Below, piece by piece: positions 60,482 through 64,000 of a stretch of 64,000 nucleotides of DNA (positions are counted from its first letter, which is position 1; each line of letters opens with the position of its first letter). The stretch is from positions 1 to 64,000 of the forward strand of contig NZ_JAUSWB010000004.1 in the NCBI RefSeq assembly GCF_030814955.1, read 5' to 3'. The DNA is from Planomicrobium stackebrandtii (GTDB lineage Bacteria; Bacillota; Bacilli; Bacillales_A; Planococcaceae). The translations under genes were made by a program, and so were the position numbers. The notes under the pieces were generated by a model. The model made no database searches. It was not told the origin of the DNA and saw only the letters and a program-made list of their open reading frames with translations.

Positions 60482-62098
60482 TTATTCAAACCAATAATCA
60501 TCAAAGCGATGCTTAAACACACGGTAAGAGAACGTGCTTGCTTCGTAATTGAACTGAGCCAGCAAATCGCCTTCTGCACTGTATTCTTCCAGTGTCTTGG
60601 CCATGCCGCTGTTGACGACGATCGAGTCGCCGATCAGTTGGGCGTTGCTGACGATAGAGGAATAGGGCACATCGAACTCCTGGACCAGATCGTAGCTGCG
60701 TGTGTTTTCATCGACCAAGTATTTGGTGAATTTGGAGCGGTCCTCGCCATTGGCTTCGAATGTCTGGCTGGTTTCGCGGATGACCGCGCCGTCATAGTCG
60801 GGACGGCTTTCGTACCACCAGTAATTATTGTTGTACATATACAAGTAATATTGGCCTTCCGGCAGGCTGTCGTCTGCCACATAGGTGACAGAATGCTGGC
60901 CGGCCTGGCTCGGAAATTCGCTGGATTTCTCAAGGCGCAGGTTTTCGCCTTCGGTACCTTCCCAGACATCGTGTATGCCGATCAAGTAGTTGATGGTCGG
61001 CTGTGTGTAAATGTCATCAACTTTGATGATGGTCGAGTTTTCACGTGCACTGAGAATGACCGAGTCGCCAACCAAGTCAATGGAATTGAAATGAATCCAG
61101 TCCCAAACGCTTTTTCCATCCATTTCCACAGGCTGGGTTTCTTGCTTGTAGCCGCTCAGCAATTCGTTGAAATCAATCAACAGCTTTTGTTCACCTGTAT
61201 TGAGGTCAATGCTCATCACCATGTCCTCGACGGTATCTTTCGACGAATCGGAAACCAGTGTCAGCACCAGGCCGTCGTCGTTGATGACAAAATCATGATG
61301 CATGACATAGCCATTAAGTTCATACGTATCGGTGATTTTGCCGAGCGGGTCCATCCGGGCAAGTTTCTGGTCTGTTGTAGTAAAGACCATCGAATCTTCG
61401 AAAGCTGCCATTCGGTCCATCCGGTAATCTTCGGAAATAATTTCCGCGCGCAAAGTGCCGTCGTTATCAAACAGGAACGTATAGCCGTCGTAATTATTGA
61501 TGCCCATCAGCACAAACAAGCCGTCTGCTAGCTCCGTATTGCCGGATGCCGCTGTCTGCTCCATGGTAATCGGGTAGCCGGAGGTGGTTTCTGGTGCAGC
61601 CACCTTGAATGAATACTTATCGCCTTCCATTCCTTCTTCGTTGATATACGTGACAGAAACGGTGTTTTCTTTACCGGGAACGAGGCCGATCAGCTGGTAT
61701 TCTGCGATTGCCGCATCGGTATTTGCATCTTTTGCTGCGCGTGTAAAATCAGCTGTGCCTTCTGCAGAAACGGTGTATTCCAATGTGCCGGAATCCTCTG
61801 CCTGGAAATGGAGATAGAGCCCCGTTGTGTTTGTGCCAAACGGGTTTATCACCGCCAGCGGTTCTTCAACGCCATAGTTTTCTTCGCCCTTTAAAACGTC
61901 CAGCTCCTGCTGAAGCTGCTCGACCACGTTCACATCATAAGCGGAACTCGATGCGCTGACCCGTGTATCAAGAAATGTCAGCTTTTCCACCGGGACCTCT
62001 ATTTCGCCGTGTTCGTCTATCTTTACTTCATCGCTGCAAGCTGTCAACAAAGCTGCAACCAGCAGCAGAGCAGCAGGCAGCCAAATTTTTTGTTTCAT
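60482..62098 (-). CDS. Arylsulfate sulfotransferase-family lipoprotein
   Basis: The 538 residues begin with a lipoprotein signal (LLVAALLTAC, Cys21), then an N-terminal beta domain (about 40-190) and a six-bladed propeller-like region with AssT motifs: YVMHHDFVINDDGL, WDWIHFNSIDLVGDSVILSAR, IGIHDVW, and QAGQHSVTY with a candidate catalytic His. AssT enzymes move sulfate between phenolic donors and acceptors. In this monoderm it would act at the outer face of the membrane. No dsb-type partner is adjacent. The start has AGGAGG directly upstream. Confidence 0.85.
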   Translation of the reverse strand: MKQKIWLPAALLLVAALLTACSDEVKIDEHGEIEVPVEKLTFLDTRVSASSSAYDVNVVEQLQQELDVLKGEENYGVEEPLAVINPFGTNTTGLYLHFQAEDSGTLEYTVSAEGTADFTRAAKDANTDAAIAEYQLIGLVPGKENTVSVTYINEEGMEGDKYSFKVAAPETTSGYPITMEQTAASGNTELADGLFVLMGINNYDGYTFLFDNDGTLRAEIISEDYRMDRMAAFEDSMVFTTTDQKLARMDPLGKITDTYELNGYVMHHDFVINDDGLVLTLVSDSSKDTVEDMVMSIDLNTGEQKLLIDFNELLSGYKQETQPVEMDGKSVWDWIHFNSIDLVGDSVILSARENSTIIKVDDIYTQPTINYLIGIHDVWEGTEGENLRLEKSSEFPSQAGQHSVTYVADDSLPEGQYYLYMYNNNYWWYESRPDYDGAVIRETSQTFEANGEDRSKFTKYLVDENTRSYDLVQEFDVPYSSIVSNAQLIGDSIVVNSGMAKTLEEYSAEGDLLAQFNYEASTFSYRVFKHRFDDYWFE

Positions 62099-62272
62099 AT
62101 GTAATCCTCCATTATGTGATGGTAATCAATAAATCTTAGTAACTTTAACACAATTAGGAGGATAAATTCAATTTAATGATGGAAATTTGTCATTTTATTC
62201 ACTGGAATTAAAAGGGTTTTGGATTCTTTGCGGCGAATCACTTTGGAAATACAACAAAAGGGAGTGTGTTCC

Positions 62273-62656
62273 ATGACTGAAGAATTCAAGATACAGCCTG
62301 GTTCCATCATTTCGGCAGATTTGACCGTCCACCACGCAGAAGGGGTCCGCGATTTCTATAAAGAAGTAATTGGCTGGCAGCACAGCGACTTCCGGATGGG
62401 GGACTATGACGATTACATGATGAATACGCCGGATGGCAACCCGGCAGCCGGAATCTGCCACCAGGCGGGCGTCAATAGAGGGCTGCCGCAGCTTTGGATC
62501 GTCTATTTTGCAGTCGCGGACTTAAAGAAAAGCCTGGAGATGTGCCAGAATCGCGGCGGCATCGTCCACCGCCAACCGGAAGGCGCCATCACCTCCGGAA
62601 GCTATGCCATCATTGAATATCCGGCAGGCGCATTCTGTGGATTGAGTCAGACTTAG
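62273..62656 (+). CDS. VOC-superfamily (glyoxalase-like) protein
   Basis: ATG 62273 with AAAGGGAG upstream gives 127 residues with two beta-alpha-beta-beta-beta halves: IISADLTVHHAEGVRDFYKE and LWIVYFAVADLKKSLEMCQN, ending EYPAGAFCGL. It belongs to the bleomycin-resistance/dioxygenase-like branch. Metal-binding residues are probably His in TVHHAE and Glu in IIEYPAG. Substrate unknown; monocistronic. Confidence 0.85.
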   Translation: MTEEFKIQPGSIISADLTVHHAEGVRDFYKEVIGWQHSDFRMGDYDDYMMNTPDGNPAAGICHQAGVNRGLPQLWIVYFAVADLKKSLEMCQNRGGIVHRQPEGAITSGSYAIIEYPAGAFCGLSQT

Positions 62657-62718
62657 GATACGTGGTGAAGGAAAAGCGCTTTGGCAGGAGCCGTCCGAGA
62701 TTCGGCTGCATTGTTGAA

Positions 62719-62841
62719 ATACGATCCATACCAGGCAAAATACGATCCATTCAAATCGAAATACGTTCCATTACGAATGAAATACGATCCACAGCCTTCC
62801 GAATACGATCCTAAAGCGGAAAGCGCAGTCCTGCGCTTTCC
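62719..62841. repeat. 21-bp-period class B array plus GGAAAGCGC hairpin
   Basis: ATACGATCC-like units at 62719, 62740, 62761, 62782 and 62803, exactly 21 bp apart, then GGAAAGCGC (62818-62826) with GCGCTTTCC (62833-62841). The rest of the 575-bp gap to the next gene is AT-rich without a gene. Confidence 0.93.
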
Positions 62842-63231
62842 TTGTTTTGTGCGTCCGGCAGTTGTACCGAATTCCAGAAAGAAAATCCTGCATATTAGCA
62901 TAACTTCAGAGAAAATCATTGCATCAAAAAAATACAAATTCGAAACGGATATATATTGTTAATTCGGTAGATTCAAGATGAACAAAAGTCTCCTTATTTC
63001 AGCTGTGTAGAGGATGTGAACGCTTACGTGTGTTTATTTAAAATCTGTGAGACAAAATGCTTATATTGCGCTCCATATATGGTATGATGCAAAATAGATC
63101 AGCTATACGGAAACGATATTGATATATTAACTCACTCGACAATTTTTGAGGGTTGTCCGGTCGATTCTGTATGAAATGTCTATTATCAGCCGATCAGGAT
63201 CAAGCAGCATTCAACAATTGGAGGTTTTATT

Positions 63232-64000
63232 ATGTACACAATCGGATTTGTCATCAGCCATAAAAACAACGAAAAAAGAAGAGCCCTTTTGCCGAAGGAC
63301 ATGCCGAACATCAAGAACATCGAGCAGCTATACTTCGAAGTTGGCTACGGCGACGCACTTGGCTTTTCGGACGCCGAATACGAGGTTTCCGGTGCGCAAT
63401 TTGTATCGCGTGAAAAAGTATTGCAATGCGATGCAATTGTCGATGTGAAATTAGGCAATGCGGATTATTTCGACCAGTTGGCGCCAGGGAAACTATTGAT
63501 TGGCTGGGCACACGCAGTTCAGGACATCGCGTTTACCGACGCCGTACTGGCAGGGGACCACACCGTGGTTGCTTGGGAAGAAATGTTCGAAGACGGCCGC
63601 TATATTTTCTACCGCAACCGGGAAGTGGCCGGGGAAGCTGCAGTTCTTCAGGCTTATCAGTATTGCGGCAAAATGCCGTACGAAACGAAAGTGGCGGTTC
63701 TAGGAAATGGCCACACGACCAAAGGCGTGCTGCGCATCCTTCACGGCCTCGGCGCCGATGTTGATGTATACGGACGCAAGCTGGAATCCCTGTTTATCAA
63801 AAACATGGGCAATTACGATGTCTTGGTCAACTGCGTCATGTGGGACACGACCCGCACGGACCGCATCATCTACAAAGAAGATTTGAAACGCCTGAAAAAA
63901 GGCGCGATGATCGTCGACGTCAGCTGCGACCCGAACATGGAAATTGAGACGTCCCGTCCGTCAACCATTGATGATCCTGTCTACACGGTGGATGGCATCA
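63232..64000 (+). CDS. N5-(carboxyethyl)ornithine synthase-like dehydrogenase (3' end beyond window)
   Basis: ATG 63232 follows GGAGG; 256 codons are visible and the frame is open at the window edge. IGFVISHKNNEKRRALLPKD, QLYFEVGYGDALGFSD, AWEEMFEDGRYIFYRNRE, GEAAVLQAYQYCGKMPYETKVAVLG and MIVDVSCDPNMEIETSRPST match remembered N5-(carboxyethyl)ornithine synthase sequences, a member of the alanine dehydrogenase/saccharopine dehydrogenase fold. The family makes N5-(1-carboxyethyl)ornithine from pyruvate, ornithine and NADPH. The usual GxGxxxxG loop reads LGNGHTTKG. The product's role is unclear even in lactococci; an opine-like metabolite is possible. Confidence 0.85.
   Translation, partial: MYTIGFVISHKNNEKRRALLPKDMPNIKNIEQLYFEVGYGDALGFSDAEYEVSGAQFVSREKVLQCDAIVDVKLGNADYFDQLAPGKLLIGWAHAVQDIAFTDAVLAGDHTVVAWEEMFEDGRYIFYRNREVAGEAAVLQAYQYCGKMPYETKVAVLGNGHTTKGVLRILHGLGADVDVYGRKLESLFIKNMGNYDVLVNCVMWDTTRTDRIIYKEDLKRLKKGAMIVDVSCDPNMEIETSRPSTIDDPVYTVDGI

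Noticed and set aside
62942..63231. T-box or other riboswitch upstream of the carboxyethylornithine synthase gene
   Set aside because: No T-box consensus, no terminator/antiterminator pair and no known aptamer core was found in the leader.
1..64000. Prophage, integrative element, tRNA or rRNA in the window
   Set aside because: No integrase, phage structural genes, att-like direct repeats or tRNA cloverleaf were seen; only one transposase relic is present.

Overview
The window reads as chromosomal DNA of a low-to-moderate GC Gram-positive bacterium, most likely Planococcaceae (Planococcus-like). The reasons are five S-layer-homology (SLH) surface proteins, an LTA-synthase-type enzyme, DUF2512 and VanZ membrane proteins, strong AGGAGG-type ribosome binding sites, Bacillus-like promoters, and many U-rich intrinsic terminators. 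This placement rests on protein style, not on a marker gene. No rRNA, tRNA, CRISPR array or intact insertion sequence was seen.

Layout. 0-3.5 kb: the 3' part of a giant Ig-like/SLH surface protein. 3.5-8.3 kb: a HAD phosphatase and a membrane protein set among decaying genes, namely a comK relic, an acyl-CoA synthetase tail, and a DsbA/FrnE-type oxidoreductase whose first catalytic Cys codon is TGA. 9-13.2 kb: a two-gene unit of a nearly base-free acidic protein and a 1197-residue membrane-anchored ankyrin protein. 13.5-19.8 kb: a RAYT transposase relic, two relics of one AlbA_2/Schlafen-type gene, an M24 'pita-bread' hydrolase, an SLH-CAP protein, a broken toxin-antitoxin-like pair and a GRAM protein. 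19.8-22 kb: a divergent HxlR regulator and a two-component flavin monooxygenase/FMN reductase. 22-28.8 kb: a GntR-controlled carboxylate utilisation operon with a decarboxylating dehydrogenase, a TctCBA transporter and a second, DASS-type carrier. 29-31 kb: a CPBP protease and a membrane-tethered ketopantoate-reductase-like protein. 31.4-37 kb: three SLH proteins and a TPR/HEPN-like protein. 37.2-39.8 kb: a RelB-YafQ toxin-antitoxin pair and a quinone-stress-type nitroreductase/MarR/monooxygenase cluster. 40-45.6 kb: VanZ, a 1385-residue TPR-C39-protease-TPR protein, and a DUF6241-like protein. 45.8-48.3 kb: a helicase-nuclease-LexA-like protease fusion. 48.3-56 kb: DUF2512, an aldo/keto reductase, a trypsin-nuclease fusion coupled to an ABC ATPase, an amidase and a formamidase. 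56-64 kb: a cell-envelope cluster (FemAB-like transferase, DegT-fold protein, LTA synthase, arylsulfotransferase), a VOC protein, and the start of a carboxyethylornithine synthase.

Three intergenic repeat systems run through the window. The first is a set of 21-bp-period degenerate arrays with three different core sequences. The second is a GTGCC-N-GGCAC palindrome family of REP type. The third is a set of composite terminator elements. The strongest candidates for undescribed biology are the single-chain SF1 helicase/PD-(D/E)XK nuclease/S24 autoprotease at 45826-48258, which keeps the LexA cleavage site and Ser-Lys dyad, the 21-bp arrays, and the TGA exactly at the nucleophilic Cys of the DsbA-like protein.
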